A stretch of 64,000 nucleotides of DNA from Acinetobacter sedimenti (GTDB lineage Bacteria; Pseudomonadota; Gammaproteobacteria; Pseudomonadales; Moraxellaceae), in the NCBI RefSeq assembly GCF_022601685.1, contig NZ_JAKUML010000006.1:1-64000 (forward strand), read 5' to 3'. Position numbers and translations under genes: made by a program. Of the stretch, positions 1 to 8,610 are shown piece after piece; the first letter of the stretch is position 1, and every line of letters begins with the position of its first letter. Under the pieces are notes generated by a model. That model saw only the letters and a program-made list of their open reading frames with translations. It was not told the DNA's origin and searched no databases.

Positions 1-105
1 TATATTGAGATGTTCTACAATTCAAAACGTAGACATGGTTCCAATGGTCAACGTTCTCCATTAGATTATGAAAAGGCCCATCAAAAGATGGTTATGTGTG
101 TCTAG
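1..105 (+). pseudogene. IS3-family transposase OrfB, C-terminal fragment
   Basis: An open frame enters from the left edge and stops at TAG 103-105. Its translation starts YIEMFYNSKRRHGSNGQ and continues SPLDYE, the C-terminal signature of IS3-family OrfB integrases (DDE transposases): the YN.KR.H..N...SP.DYE block after the last catalytic Glu. Only about 34 residues lie in the window, so an intact element could continue to the left. Immediately downstream a second, different IS3-type transposase begins in mid-gene, so at least one of the two is broken. The family is clear; the specific element was not identified. Confidence 0.75.
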
Positions 106-121
106 AATTTTGGTGGCTATT

Positions 122-415
122 CATAGGGGGATTTAATATTGTTCTGAGAAATATCAGTCGTTTCATAAACAGCATGGCGTTGAATGTTCCATGACAGATG
201 GATACCTTGTGAAACAGTGTTTCTCATACCAAAATGCTCTAGCTGAACGGATCAATGGTATTTTAAAAAATGAATATTTATTACACAAACCTACTGATAT
301 TAAAGAAGCAATCAAAATGGTTGCTGAGTCTGTAGACATTTACAATACAAAGCGACCTCACCTTGCCTTAAAATACAAAACGCCCAATGAGGTTCATCAG
401 GCGTTTTATAGTTGA
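122..415 (+). pseudogene. IS3-family transposase OrfB, 5'-truncated with internal stop
   Basis: The frame reads HRGI-stop-YCSEKYQSFHKQ, then CSMTDGY, QNALAERINGILKNEYLL and YNTKRPHLALKYKTP. This is the C-terminal third of an IS3-family OrfB; the DRGIQYCS and ERINGILKNE blocks belong to the DDE catalytic core. TAA at 134-136 replaces the expected Gln of GIQYCS. Everything upstream of about position 121 is missing and is replaced by the tail of a different transposase. An ATG at 191 gives a 74-residue open stretch, but it lacks most of the catalytic domain. The gene is dead. The stretch after the stop (about 421-450) looks like the right end of this element. Confidence 0.8.
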
Positions 416-535
416 AAATAAGTGTCAACTTATTTCAGGACTAGACAAAAAGTAATTGACCTATTTGATTTTGCAACAACAACATCAACAAAACTAAATG
501 CTATAATTCAAAATGATTATTTAATGATTATTTTT

Positions 536-1015
536 ATGAAAATCCGCATCTTAACCATTGGTCAAAAAATGCCTGCTTGGGTCTATACTGCTTTTGAAGA
601 TTATTTCAAGCGCATTCAGCCTTTTGTCACGACGCAATTGATCGAGTTACCCATGGCAAAGCGTGGTAAAAATGATTCCGATGCAGATATTTTGAAATAT
701 TGTCAGATCGAGGGTGAAGCGATTTTATCCAATATCAAACAAGGTGAAATGCTGATCGCCCTCGAAGTTGGCGGTCGGGAGCTTTCAACAGAAAAACTCG
801 CACAAACCATGCAACAATGGGCACTTGATGGTGCTGATATTGTCCTTGCGATTGGCGGTCCAGATGGGTTATCTGATGCAGTACGTAAAGCAGCAACGTG
901 GCATTGGTCACTATCCAAATTGACCTTACCGCACCCAATGGTACGCATTATTCTGATTGAACAACTGTATCGAGCGATGAGTATTAATCATAATCATCCT
1001 TACCATAGAGCATAA
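536..1015 (+). CDS. rlmH: 23S rRNA (pseudouridine1915-N3)-methyltransferase RlmH
   Basis: RlmH is a small SPOUT-class methyltransferase that N3-methylates pseudouridine 1915 in helix 69 of 23S rRNA, using S-adenosylmethionine. From ATG 536 the protein has 159 residues, close to the usual 155. It starts MKIRILTIGQKMP, has the LEVGGRELS block (about 76-84), the SAM-binding knot IGGPDG (106-111) and the family's C-terminal YRAMSINHNHPYHR. The frame is open back to 422, but that stretch runs into IS-end sequence and does not look like RlmH, so 536 is preferred. The truncated IS3 copies directly upstream may have replaced the native promoter region. Confidence 0.96.
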   Translation: MKIRILTIGQKMPAWVYTAFEDYFKRIQPFVTTQLIELPMAKRGKNDSDADILKYCQIEGEAILSNIKQGEMLIALEVGGRELSTEKLAQTMQQWALDGADIVLAIGGPDGLSDAVRKAATWHWSLSKLTLPHPMVRIILIEQLYRAMSINHNHPYHRA

Positions 1016-1222
1016 GTCATCGAGCTTAAGTCATAGCATTTAAACCAAATCATATTGTGAATTCTGCTTTGTTATGTTGTGTGGCAAGCTCTTGGTTTAT
1101 GATCAATTTTGGCGCACAATAGTGCGCTTTAAATGGTTTGACTCATATCCTTGTCGGATTGCACATCCGTTCTTGAATTGACCGCTATTTATTGAATCCA
1201 CTGTTAAAAAAGGGTGCATAGA

Positions 1223-2158
1223 ATGACCGATGCCTTAGTCTTACAAGATTTGCATAAAACCTATAAAAATGGTTTTCAAGCACTCAAAGGAATTGACCTC
1301 ACCGTTCCAGAAGGCGAATTCTATGCGCTACTTGGTCCAAATGGTGCAGGTAAATCGACCACCATCGGCATCATTAGCTCTTTGACCAAAAAGACCTCAG
1401 GTAGCGTCAATATTTTTGGTTATGACCTTGATCAGTTTTCTTCTAAAGCCAAACAACATCTTGGCGTCGTCCCGCAAGAGTTTAACTTCGGTCAGTTTGA
1501 AAAGACATTTGACATCTTAGTCACACAGGCAGGCTACTACGGCATTGAGAAAAAACTTGCTGAGCAACGTGCTGAACATTATCTCGAAAAGCTCGGACTT
1601 TGGGAAAAGCGTAATACCCAATCTCGCCTGCTCTCAGGCGGTATGAAACGTCGCTTGATGATCGCTCGTGCCATGATGCACGAACCACAGCTGATGATTT
1701 TGGATGAACCGACTGCAGGTGTTGATATTGAACTACGTCGTTCGATGTGGGATTTTTTGACTGAGCTCAATCAAAATGGCACCTCAATAATTCTCACCAC
1801 GCATTATCTTGAAGAGGCAGAAATGCTCTGTCGCCGTATCGCCATCATCGACCGTGGCGAGATCAAAGAAGATACCAGTATGAAAAGCTTTTTAAATCAG
1901 CTTTCTGTGGAAACCTTCATCTTTGATTTGGCAGCACCAATCGAAAACTTTGATTTAAATATTATTGGTTTCCAATTCGATTTAATTGATTCGAGCACCT
2001 TGCAAGTCACGATGGATAAAGCCCATTCGATTAATGATTTGTTTGCGATCTTTGAAGCCAACGGCATCATCATTAGCAGTATGCGGAACAAAGCCAACCG
2101 ACTCGAAGAGCTCTTTGTAAATATGGTAGAAAAAAATCTGACAGGAGCGAACGCATGA
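1223..2158 (+). CDS. yadG: ABC transporter ATP-binding protein, YadG-like
   Basis: This is the ATPase of a two-gene ABC-2 exporter. In 311 residues it has Walker A GPNGAGKST (38-46), the signature LSGGM (137-141), Walker B LMILDEP (157-163) and the H-loop in LTTHYLEEAE. The C-terminal extension of about 80 residues is typical of YadG/CcmA-type drug or polysaccharide exporters. ATG 1223 is chosen because AAAAAGG sits at a normal distance upstream; a GTG nine bases earlier overlaps that site. The stop overlaps the permease start by four bases (ATGA), so the two are translationally coupled. The substrate is unknown. Confidence 0.92.
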   Translation: MTDALVLQDLHKTYKNGFQALKGIDLTVPEGEFYALLGPNGAGKSTTIGIISSLTKKTSGSVNIFGYDLDQFSSKAKQHLGVVPQEFNFGQFEKTFDILVTQAGYYGIEKKLAEQRAEHYLEKLGLWEKRNTQSRLLSGGMKRRLMIARAMMHEPQLMILDEPTAGVDIELRRSMWDFLTELNQNGTSIILTTHYLEEAEMLCRRIAIIDRGEIKEDTSMKSFLNQLSVETFIFDLAAPIENFDLNIIGFQFDLIDSSTLQVTMDKAHSINDLFAIFEANGIIISSMRNKANRLEELFVNMVEKNLTGANA

Positions 2159-2928
2159 ACCGTCAACAACTCAGCGTCGCATTCCTGACTATCGTCCGTA
2201 AAGAAATTCGCCGTTTTATGCGGATTTGGCCTCAGACGCTTCTACCGCCTGCGATCACCATGAGCTTATATTTTGTGATTTTTGGAAATTTAGTCGGCTC
2301 TCGCATTGGTGATATGGGCGGTTTTAGCTATATCCAATTCATCGTGCCAGGTTTGATCATGATGTCAGTGATTACCAATAGCTATTCGAATGTGTCATCA
2401 AGTTTCTTTAGTGCGAAGTTTCAACGTAGTGTCGAGGAGCTGGTTACCAGTCCCGTGCCAAATCATGTGATCTTACTTGGTTTTGTCGTTGGTGGCGTAG
2501 CACGAGGGATCTGCGTTGGCTTTATCGTCACGATCGTGAGTTTATTATTTACGCATCTGAACATTTTTAATATTTTTGTGACGGTGTATACCGTGCTCAT
2601 CACGTCAATGATGTTCTCATTAGGTGGATTTATTAATGCAGTCTATGCCAAATCATTTGATGATATCTCGATCATTCCGACCTTTGTATTGACACCGCTG
2701 ACCTATCTCGGTGGTGTATTCTATGCGATTAGTAATCTCAGTCCATTTTGGCAAAATGTGTCTTTACTCAATCCGATCGTGTATATGGTCAATGCGTTTC
2801 GTTATGGCATCTTGGGGCACAGTGATGTCAATGTTTGGGTTTCTTTGATGGTGATTAGTGCGGGCTGTTTTATGATGTACGCTATTGCATATCATTTATT
2901 AAGCCGTGGTACAGGAATGCGTGAATAA
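2155..2928 (+). CDS. yadH: ABC-2 type transporter permease, YadH-like
   Basis: This 257-residue integral membrane protein has about six hydrophobic helices. It begins with the family-typical cytoplasmic stretch TIVRKEIRRFMRIWPQTL and contains the ABC-2 features FIVPGLIMMSV and YLGGVFYAISNLSPFW, then NPIVYMVNAFRYG near the C-terminus. It pairs with the ATPase whose stop codon it overlaps, forming a YadGH-like inner-membrane exporter. Its stop codon overlaps the ATG of queF by one base (TAATG), so all three genes are probably one transcript. No accessory periplasmic or outer-membrane partner is encoded nearby. Confidence 0.9.
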   Translation: MNRQQLSVAFLTIVRKEIRRFMRIWPQTLLPPAITMSLYFVIFGNLVGSRIGDMGGFSYIQFIVPGLIMMSVITNSYSNVSSSFFSAKFQRSVEELVTSPVPNHVILLGFVVGGVARGICVGFIVTIVSLLFTHLNIFNIFVTVYTVLITSMMFSLGGFINAVYAKSFDDISIIPTFVLTPLTYLGGVFYAISNLSPFWQNVSLLNPIVYMVNAFRYGILGHSDVNVWVSLMVISAGCFMMYAIAYHLLSRGTGMRE

Positions 2929-3749
2929 TGTCAGTTGATGCGTCGCTTTTGGGTCAAGACACTCAATACCCAACGAAATATGCCCCTGAGCTTTTATTTC
3001 CAATCGCACGTGGTGATGCACGCCTAGCGTATAAGGATGTCACAGGCATTGCACAAGGCATCGACTGGTGGCATGTCTTTGAAATCTCATGGTTAGACTT
3101 AGATGGCATTCCGCAAGTTGCGATTGGTCGTTTACATATTCCTGCAACATCAAGTCACCTGATCGAATCAAAATCCTTAAAACTGTACTTTAATAGTTTT
3201 AATTTTGAGCGTTATGCACGACAAGATTTTATTGATACGGTTGAAACTGACTTATCCAAAGCTGCCCATGCAGAGATCAAACTTGAATTATTCGATGTTG
3301 ATGCGCTCACCGTAGATCGACCTCATGGGATTTGCCTTGATCAATACAAGCCAAGCACCATCGTTTATCATCCCGATGCGTCATTGCTGACTTTAGACAG
3401 TGAAGTACAACCCAACAATGAAATCATCGAACAAAGCTATTACTCACATTTATTACGCAGTAATTGCCCTGTCACCAATCAGCCTGATTGGGGCACTTTA
3501 TTGATCCGTTATCGTGGAAAAAAGCTTTCTGAAGCCAATTTATTCGCCTATATTATCTCTTACCGTGAACACAATGGTTTTCATGAGCAATGTGTTGAAC
3601 AAATATTTGCGGATATTTGGACACAATTGCAACCTGAAAAACTCATGGTGTACGCCGCGTATACACGTCGAGGTGGGTTGGATATCAATCCGTGCCGTGT
3701 ATCAGATTTGTCATGGATGCCAAGTCCGCTTAGATTAGCGCGACAATAA
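2928..3749 (+). CDS. queF: NADPH-dependent 7-cyano-7-deazaguanine reductase QueF
   Basis: QueF reduces preQ0 to preQ1 with two NADPH in queuosine biosynthesis. At 273 residues it is the long, two-domain (YqeP-like) form. The QueF motif ESKSLKLYFNSF lies at 80-91, and the catalytic Cys180 lies in SNCPVTNQPDWG, where the thioimide with preQ0 forms. The neighbouring Asp is in QPDWG and the substrate-binding Glu is in YREHNGFHEQC. It starts within the stop codon of the yadH-like gene. No other queuosine gene lies in the window, so its place behind an exporter seems to be co-expression rather than a pathway cluster. Confidence 0.95.
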   Translation: MSVDASLLGQDTQYPTKYAPELLFPIARGDARLAYKDVTGIAQGIDWWHVFEISWLDLDGIPQVAIGRLHIPATSSHLIESKSLKLYFNSFNFERYARQDFIDTVETDLSKAAHAEIKLELFDVDALTVDRPHGICLDQYKPSTIVYHPDASLLTLDSEVQPNNEIIEQSYYSHLLRSNCPVTNQPDWGTLLIRYRGKKLSEANLFAYIISYREHNGFHEQCVEQIFADIWTQLQPEKLMVYAAYTRRGGLDINPCRVSDLSWMPSPLRLARQ

Positions 3750-3792
3750 GCAAGAACAACAGACCCTAATGGAAATTGATTGAGGAAGAACA

Positions 3793-4458
3793 ATGCCAAG
3801 TTTTTTTGGATTTATCCCATCCCCTTCACTACTCGGTGATATTCAACAAGCTCAGCGCAGTCGTAATGCATCTGAACCGATGTATCCACTCCGAGATAAA
3901 ATCGCATTGGCACTCAACGATGAGTTGTTAGATCGTGTCTTGAGCGATGGTCTAAAAGAGTTTCCACCAAGTGACCGTAAAGATACTGCTGAGAAATTAG
4001 TCGGTTATGTCAAAAGTACTGTCCGTGCATTGTTGGGACAACTACTCAGCAAAACTCCGAATGAAAAAATTGTCGCTTCGCTTGATTTTATCGAAGGCAG
4101 TATTTTCCATGATGCCCAAGCACAGCTTCGTGTTGGCTCGCCATTGAACAGTGCGCTTGTTGCACAAATGCAAGGCAACTTTGCTGCGATTCTCGCAGGT
4201 GAAGATCAGAGCAAAATCAAACCTGCATTGACTGAACAATATAAGCAGTTTGCAGATTTGATGGTTAAACATTTTATGGTTGATTTTAACAAGACACTTG
4301 ATCTTGGCATGATCAAACGTAAAGCTGCCGATGTCGGTGCAGGTGTTGTCAGCAAAGCGGTGCATATTGCGATTAATAAGTTAATCCCTGCACTAACTGA
4401 CGAAGAGCTAAAGATTTTGGCACATCACCATAGTCAGTTGATTCATCAAACCAACTAA
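3793..4458 (+). CDS. conserved hypothetical protein, 221 aa
   Basis: I do not recognise a characterised family. The protein starts MPSFFGFIPSPSLLGDIQQAQ after a clear GAGGAAGA ribosome site about seven bases before the ATG. It is soluble-looking, with no signal peptide or membrane helix, and mostly amphipathic helix (for example KLVGYVKSTVRALLGQLL). It lies 43 bp after queF in the same direction and ends just before a strong terminator, so it may be the last gene of the yadGH-queF unit. Codon use looks like its neighbours. It is probably a genuine cytoplasmic protein of unknown function. Confidence 0.75.
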   Translation: MPSFFGFIPSPSLLGDIQQAQRSRNASEPMYPLRDKIALALNDELLDRVLSDGLKEFPPSDRKDTAEKLVGYVKSTVRALLGQLLSKTPNEKIVASLDFIEGSIFHDAQAQLRVGSPLNSALVAQMQGNFAAILAGEDQSKIKPALTEQYKQFADLMVKHFMVDFNKTLDLGMIKRKAADVGAGVVSKAVHIAINKLIPALTDEELKILAHHHSQLIHQTN

Positions 4459-4504
4459 CTTTATAGGTATATTGATAAAAATATACTGATATAAATCAAG
4501 TCGC

Positions 4505-4546
4505 AAAAGCCTAAGTGATCTATTGTTTGCTTAGGCTTTTCATTTT
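4505..4546 (+). terminator. Rho-independent terminator after the 221-aa gene
   Basis: An 11-bp perfect stem, AAAAGCCTAAG (4505-4515) with CTTAGGCTTTT (4530-4540), is followed by a T-rich run. It closes the yadGH-queF-hypothetical unit. Confidence 0.85.
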
Positions 4547-4739
4547 TTAAATTTTAATTTTCTTAGTTTCAACATCTATTCTTTCTAAGCGTCTAAATTC
4601 CTAAACATAATATTTTACTTTTCTCGATGAGATTTCTTAATCAATTTTTTTAGCTGTGTTAGCATATACGACTTGTTTTATCTCAAAACAATACTTCATT
4701 TTTTGCATTCGTTTTCCGCTACCAATTATCTTGAACGCC

Positions 4740-5885
4740 ATGTCTTATCGCATTCATCACAATCGCTTCTTACGTCATGCACCTCGAGATGGCACAAGCT
4801 CTCGCTACCCCCTTTCACTATGGGAACGCATCCACCTCGATCCGTGGCTGCTTGGCTTATTGGCATTTAATGCGGTACTTGGGTTGACGGTACTATATAG
4901 TGCATCTGCTGAAAATAGTGGCTTGGTACTCAAACAAGCCATGAGCTTTGGTATTGGTTTTGTGGTGATGCTATTTATGGCGCAAATCCCACCAAAGATG
5001 TATCAAGGCTTCTCGCCCTACTTTTATGGGATTGGTGTGTTATCACTGATCGCTGTGATTTTGTTTGGTGAAGTGCGTATGGGCGCACAGCGTTGGATTG
5101 ATATTCCGGGTTTTGGCAGTGTTCAGCCCAGTGAATTTTTAAAAATCGGTATGCCGATGATGGTGGCATGGTATCTGTCACAGTATCCTTTACCACCAAG
5201 TTTCAAACGTGTATTCATTAGCCTCATTATTATTGGTGTACCTTTTTTACTCATTGCTGAGCAACCTGATTTAGGGACTTCGCTACTGGTGCTCGCAAGC
5301 GGTATGTTTGTACTGTTTTTAAGTGGCTTGTCTTGGCGTTTGATCTTGGCTGCTGTCGGTGCGGTTGCGGTGATTATTCCGATTGCTTGGCAGTTTCTAT
5401 TACATGACTATCAGCGCCGCCGAGTGTTGACCTTATTAGACCCTGAAGCAGATGCGCTCGGTTCTGGGTGGAATATTATTCAGTCCAAGACGGCGATTGG
5501 TTCTGGTGGATTCTCAGGTAAAGGCTACTTAGAAGGCACGCAAGCACATTTGCACTTCTTACCCGAAGGTCATACCGACTTTATTATTGCCGCATTTTCT
5601 GAAGAATTTGGCTACATCGGCTTGCTGATATTATTGGCGATCTACTTTGCAATGATTATTCGCATCTTCCAAATCAGTTTACATAGCTTTCACAATTATG
5701 GACGCCTTGTTGCAGGTGCGTTAGGATTATCGTTTTTTGTCTATGTATTTGTGAATGCCGGGATGGTTAGTGGTATCTTACCCGTAGTTGGTGTGCCTCT
5801 ACCTTTTATGAGCTATGGCGGTACGGCAATTATTACCTTGATGGCCTCTTTTGGTGTGATCATGTCGATCCATACGCATCGCTAG
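4740..5885 (+). CDS. mrdB: Rod shape-determining protein RodA (SEDS peptidoglycan glycosyltransferase)
   Basis: RodA polymerises lipid II into glycan strands in the elongasome, together with PBP2. From ATG 4740 the protein has 381 residues, near the usual 370, with about ten membrane helices. SEDS hallmarks are QPDLGTSLLVLASG, the region around EGHTDFIIAAFSEEFG (holding the functional Asp), and the C-terminal GVPLPFMSYGGTAII. The N-terminal tail of about 35 residues is cytoplasmic and Arg/His-rich. The frame is open further upstream, but that part is AT-rich and unlike RodA. The PBP2 gene is not adjacent. mltB and rlpA follow, giving a run of peptidoglycan genes. Confidence 0.93.
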   Translation: MSYRIHHNRFLRHAPRDGTSSRYPLSLWERIHLDPWLLGLLAFNAVLGLTVLYSASAENSGLVLKQAMSFGIGFVVMLFMAQIPPKMYQGFSPYFYGIGVLSLIAVILFGEVRMGAQRWIDIPGFGSVQPSEFLKIGMPMMVAWYLSQYPLPPSFKRVFISLIIIGVPFLLIAEQPDLGTSLLVLASGMFVLFLSGLSWRLILAAVGAVAVIIPIAWQFLLHDYQRRRVLTLLDPEADALGSGWNIIQSKTAIGSGGFSGKGYLEGTQAHLHFLPEGHTDFIIAAFSEEFGYIGLLILLAIYFAMIIRIFQISLHSFHNYGRLVAGALGLSFFVYVFVNAGMVSGILPVVGVPLPFMSYGGTAIITLMASFGVIMSIHTHR

Positions 5886-5949
5886 CGATCTCATCAAATG
5901 CTCGCAAGTTGCCACAATCTTTTTTAATTTATAATGGAGAATAAGTTAA

Positions 5950-6945
5950 ATGTTGAATTTTTATAAAAAAGCCATGCTCACATTGGGATTAGGCGCATTT
6001 TCGATCACAGCAAGCTTTGCAAACGACTTTATTACCCATCCAAACTATCTCTCATTCAAAGCCAAAGCAATGCAACAACATGGCTTAACTTCTGCGCAAA
6101 TTGATAATGCCATGTCAGGTGCACAAAATATTGATCGCATCTTAAGCATTATGGCAAAACCTGGCGAAAGTAAGCCGTGGTATGAGTATCGTGAAAACTT
6201 CTTGGTTGAAGGCACGATTCAACGTGGTGTGCGTTTTAAAAATCAATATGCCAGTGCGCTACGTCGTGCAGAACAAACTTATGGTGTTCCTCAGTCAATC
6301 ATTTTAGGCATTTTAGGTGTAGAAACAGGCTACGGTGCCAATAAAGGTTCATTCATCACACGTGATGCGCTAGCGACCCTCGCCTTTGGTTATCCACGTC
6401 GAGCTGATTATTTCCAAGACGAGCTTGCTGCCCTCATTGCATGGACATATCAAGATGGGCGAGTCACATCAAGCGTGAAAGGTTCTTATGCAGGTGCAAT
6501 TGGCTTTCCGCAGTTCATGCCAAGCAATATTACCAAACTTGGTGTCGACTTTGATGGCAATGGTCATATTGATCTTGAAAACTCGGCTGTAGATGCGATC
6601 GGTTCAATCGCCAACTTCATCTCTAAGCATGGTTGGCAAACAGGTCAACCTGTAGCTATTCGTGCGATCTATACAGGTATCGATGATACTCAAGTGATTG
6701 CACCTGATTTGCGTACAGCAAAACCATATCTGGTTGGTGAGCTTAGCAAACTTGGTGTTCGCCCGATTAACCCAACAGTCAAACTCGACTCGATGGATAT
6801 GGTACACGTGATTCGCCTTGATGAAGTTTCAGGACCGCAGTATTGGATCACCTACCCAAACTTCATTAGCATCATTGGTTATAACCCAAGTCGTATGTAT
6901 GTTTCTGCAGTATGGCAACTCGGTGAAGAAGTCGCAAATCGTTAA
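5950..6945 (+). CDS. mltB: Lytic murein transglycosylase B
   Basis: MltB cleaves the MurNAc-GlcNAc bond of peptidoglycan to leave 1,6-anhydroMurNAc ends. The 331-residue protein has a signal peptide ending ITASFA-N, and no lipobox Cys, so it is likely a soluble periplasmic (SltB-like) form. The catalytic Glu125 lies in GVETGYGANKG. Further family blocks are AALIAWTYQDG, GSYAGAIGFPQFMPSN and DAIGSIANFI, and FDGNGHIDL is the EF-hand-like calcium loop. A good ribosome site (ATGGAGAATAAG) precedes the ATG. It follows rodA by 64 bp on the same strand and may share its transcript. Confidence 0.93.
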   Translation: MLNFYKKAMLTLGLGAFSITASFANDFITHPNYLSFKAKAMQQHGLTSAQIDNAMSGAQNIDRILSIMAKPGESKPWYEYRENFLVEGTIQRGVRFKNQYASALRRAEQTYGVPQSIILGILGVETGYGANKGSFITRDALATLAFGYPRRADYFQDELAALIAWTYQDGRVTSSVKGSYAGAIGFPQFMPSNITKLGVDFDGNGHIDLENSAVDAIGSIANFISKHGWQTGQPVAIRAIYTGIDDTQVIAPDLRTAKPYLVGELSKLGVRPINPTVKLDSMDMVHVIRLDEVSGPQYWITYPNFISIIGYNPSRMYVSAVWQLGEEVANR

Positions 6946-7293
6946 GTTTTGCGGGTCAACAAAAAGTGTCAGAAGCTCTAATTTTTTGACACTTTTCAAA
7001 AAGTCAAACAATATTTTGCGACGCAGTTTGAGTTTTAGACTATTTTAAATATTTTGTTACACTTTTGATTATTATTTAGCCACAAATTGCGAGAAAAAGT
7101 TACTTTTTGCAAATTTATACAGTTTAGACATAGACAAATACAAAAGCGAACCATTACTATCCACTCAATTCTGAAGATCGCATCATGCATATTGTTTATG
7201 CGATCAATGCACTGGAAGCAATCTTAAATAAAGAATTAGGTTTTTATTTAAGCAATTTCAGTCACATATTGGTCGTATATTAGGAGTCGTCGC
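6946..7293. other. mltB-rlpA intergenic region, no gene seen
   Basis: These 348 bp are AT-rich and hold no convincing coding frame. At the left is an inverted repeat, AAAAGTGTCA (6962-6971) with TGACACTTTT (6987-6996), which may weakly terminate mltB. A Shine-Dalgarno AGGAG at about 7281 belongs to rlpA. No clear promoter hexamer pair was picked out. Confidence 0.5.
6962..6996 (+). terminator. possible weak terminator after mltB
   Basis: A 10-bp perfect stem (AAAAGTGTCA/TGACACTTTT) has a 15-base loop and only short T content after it. Confidence 0.4.
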
Positions 7294-7920
7294 GTGCAAA
7301 AGTCTTTAAGTACACTTTTATTGATCGTTGCAGCTGGTTTTACATCTCAAAGCCAAGCTGAATTATTACCAACTACCAATTTAGCCAATACAACAGACAA
7401 AACCAATTTGGCATCTAAAGTCCTCGATAAAGATTTCCAAGCTTTAAGTGATAGCTTATTTAAAGGAAATGGTGATGCTTTGACTGGTTTAAGCATTACT
7501 GAGTCAGCAAACAACCGTGTGATTAACAAACAAGTGGTCGCTGCCAAAGTCGAAGTGCCTGAAGAGCCCAGCATCATTGAAAAATTGAATACTGTTGCCT
7601 CAAACACTGTGAAAAAATTCACGCAAAGTGGTGTGGCATCTTGGTATGGTCGCCAGTTTCATGGCCGTAAAACTGCAAGCGGTGAGCGTTTCGACATGAA
7701 CGCCATGACTGCTGCACACCGTACCCTACCGTTGAACTGCTATATCCGTGTAACGAATAAGAGTAACGGTAAGAGCGTAATTGTTAAAGTTAACGACCGT
7801 GGTCCATTCCATGGCAATCGTGTTGTTGACTTATCTTACGGTGCTGCCAAAGCGATCGGTATTACTGGTGCAGGTTTAGGTAAAGTATCTATCGAACGTG
7901 TTGAAGGTCCGAATTCTTAA
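7294..7920 (+). CDS. rlpA: RlpA-like septal ring lytic transglycosylase (DPBB domain)
   Basis: RlpA-family enzymes cleave glycan strands lacking stem peptides. This protein has 208 residues, a GTG start with AGGAG upstream, and a signal peptide ending SQSQA. A linker of about 85 residues precedes a double-psi beta-barrel (about 110-205) with GVASWYG (113-119), TASGERFD, the catalytic-type His142 in TAAHRTLP and Asp168 in NDRGPF. There is no lipobox Cys at the signal cleavage site and no SPOR domain, so unlike E. coli RlpA it is probably soluble in the periplasm and not septum-targeted by SPOR. A strong terminator follows. Confidence 0.88.
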   Translation: MQKSLSTLLLIVAAGFTSQSQAELLPTTNLANTTDKTNLASKVLDKDFQALSDSLFKGNGDALTGLSITESANNRVINKQVVAAKVEVPEEPSIIEKLNTVASNTVKKFTQSGVASWYGRQFHGRKTASGERFDMNAMTAAHRTLPLNCYIRVTNKSNGKSVIVKVNDRGPFHGNRVVDLSYGAAKAIGITGAGLGKVSIERVEGPNS

Positions 7921-7941
7921 TTATGATTTTTAAAATGTTCC

Positions 7942-7969
7942 AAAAGCCACTTTTTAAGTGGCTTTTTTT
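7942..7969 (+). terminator. terminator after rlpA
   Basis: AAAAGCCACTT (7942-7952) pairs with AAGTGGCTTTT (7956-7966) around a 3-base loop, followed by more T. Confidence 0.9.
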
Positions 7970-8106
7970 ATACGCCTTATATTCTCAAATGAATTGCTAC
8001 ACATAAAACCTAACTCACTCGTAGTATTTGACCTGTTTTGATATTGCAGTTTCTTACGCAAGACGATACATTAAAGATAGAGTTGACTGCAATGCGAGGG
8101 AGCGTG

Positions 8107-8553
8107 ATGAAAACAATTCAAGATTGGCTATCTGAATATAACGAGAGCCACCAGAATGCGACAAATAAGGTAATTCACTGGGTTTGTGTTCCTGCGATCC
8201 TTTTTACCATTATTGGTATTCTGATGCACTTTAGCGCCCTGCTTACCGCTTTATTATTGGTTTTAAGCCTCGTATTTTATGCTCGATTGGATTTGGTACT
8301 GGCAATCGCTATGGCGGCCTTGCTTGCGATGATGACGACATTGGTAATCATTCTGCCTGTCGGTAAGAGTTTTTACTTTGCAATGTTTCTGATTGCTTGG
8401 ATTGGTCAATTTTATGGACACAAAGTAGAAGGTAAAAAGCCATCTTTCTTTAAAGATTTACAATTCCTTCTCGTTGGTCCTGCGTGGTGTATGGATGCGT
8501 TTTTGGGCAAAGCCCTACCTAAATGGCGCTTTCGCAATCCTGCTCTTTCTTAA
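8107..8553 (+). CDS. Mpo1/YGL010w-like (DUF962) membrane protein
   Basis: This 148-residue membrane protein has about four helices. It shows the DUF962/Mpo1 pattern: HQNATNKVIHWVCVP near the N-terminus, then IGQFYGHKVEGKKPSF, then QFLLVGPAWCMDAFL. The yeast relative Mpo1 is an iron-dependent dioxygenase acting on 2-hydroxy fatty acids, and the conserved His residues here match its metal-binding pattern. The bacterial substrate is not established, so the function is inference. ATG 8107 is chosen because GAGGG lies six bases upstream; the open frame reaches back to 8038 without family similarity. Confidence 0.8.
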   Translation: MKTIQDWLSEYNESHQNATNKVIHWVCVPAILFTIIGILMHFSALLTALLLVLSLVFYARLDLVLAIAMAALLAMMTTLVIILPVGKSFYFAMFLIAWIGQFYGHKVEGKKPSFFKDLQFLLVGPAWCMDAFLGKALPKWRFRNPALS

Positions 8554-8610
8554 TGAAACAAATCAGCATATTTATCGCGCTTTCATTACTGACCGAATGA
8601 ATAGAATGGC

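Noticed and set aside
422..535. Upstream extension of rlmH to position 422
   Set aside because: It covers the right end of the transposon remnant and AT-rich leader; RlmH begins at ATG 536 with the family N-terminus.
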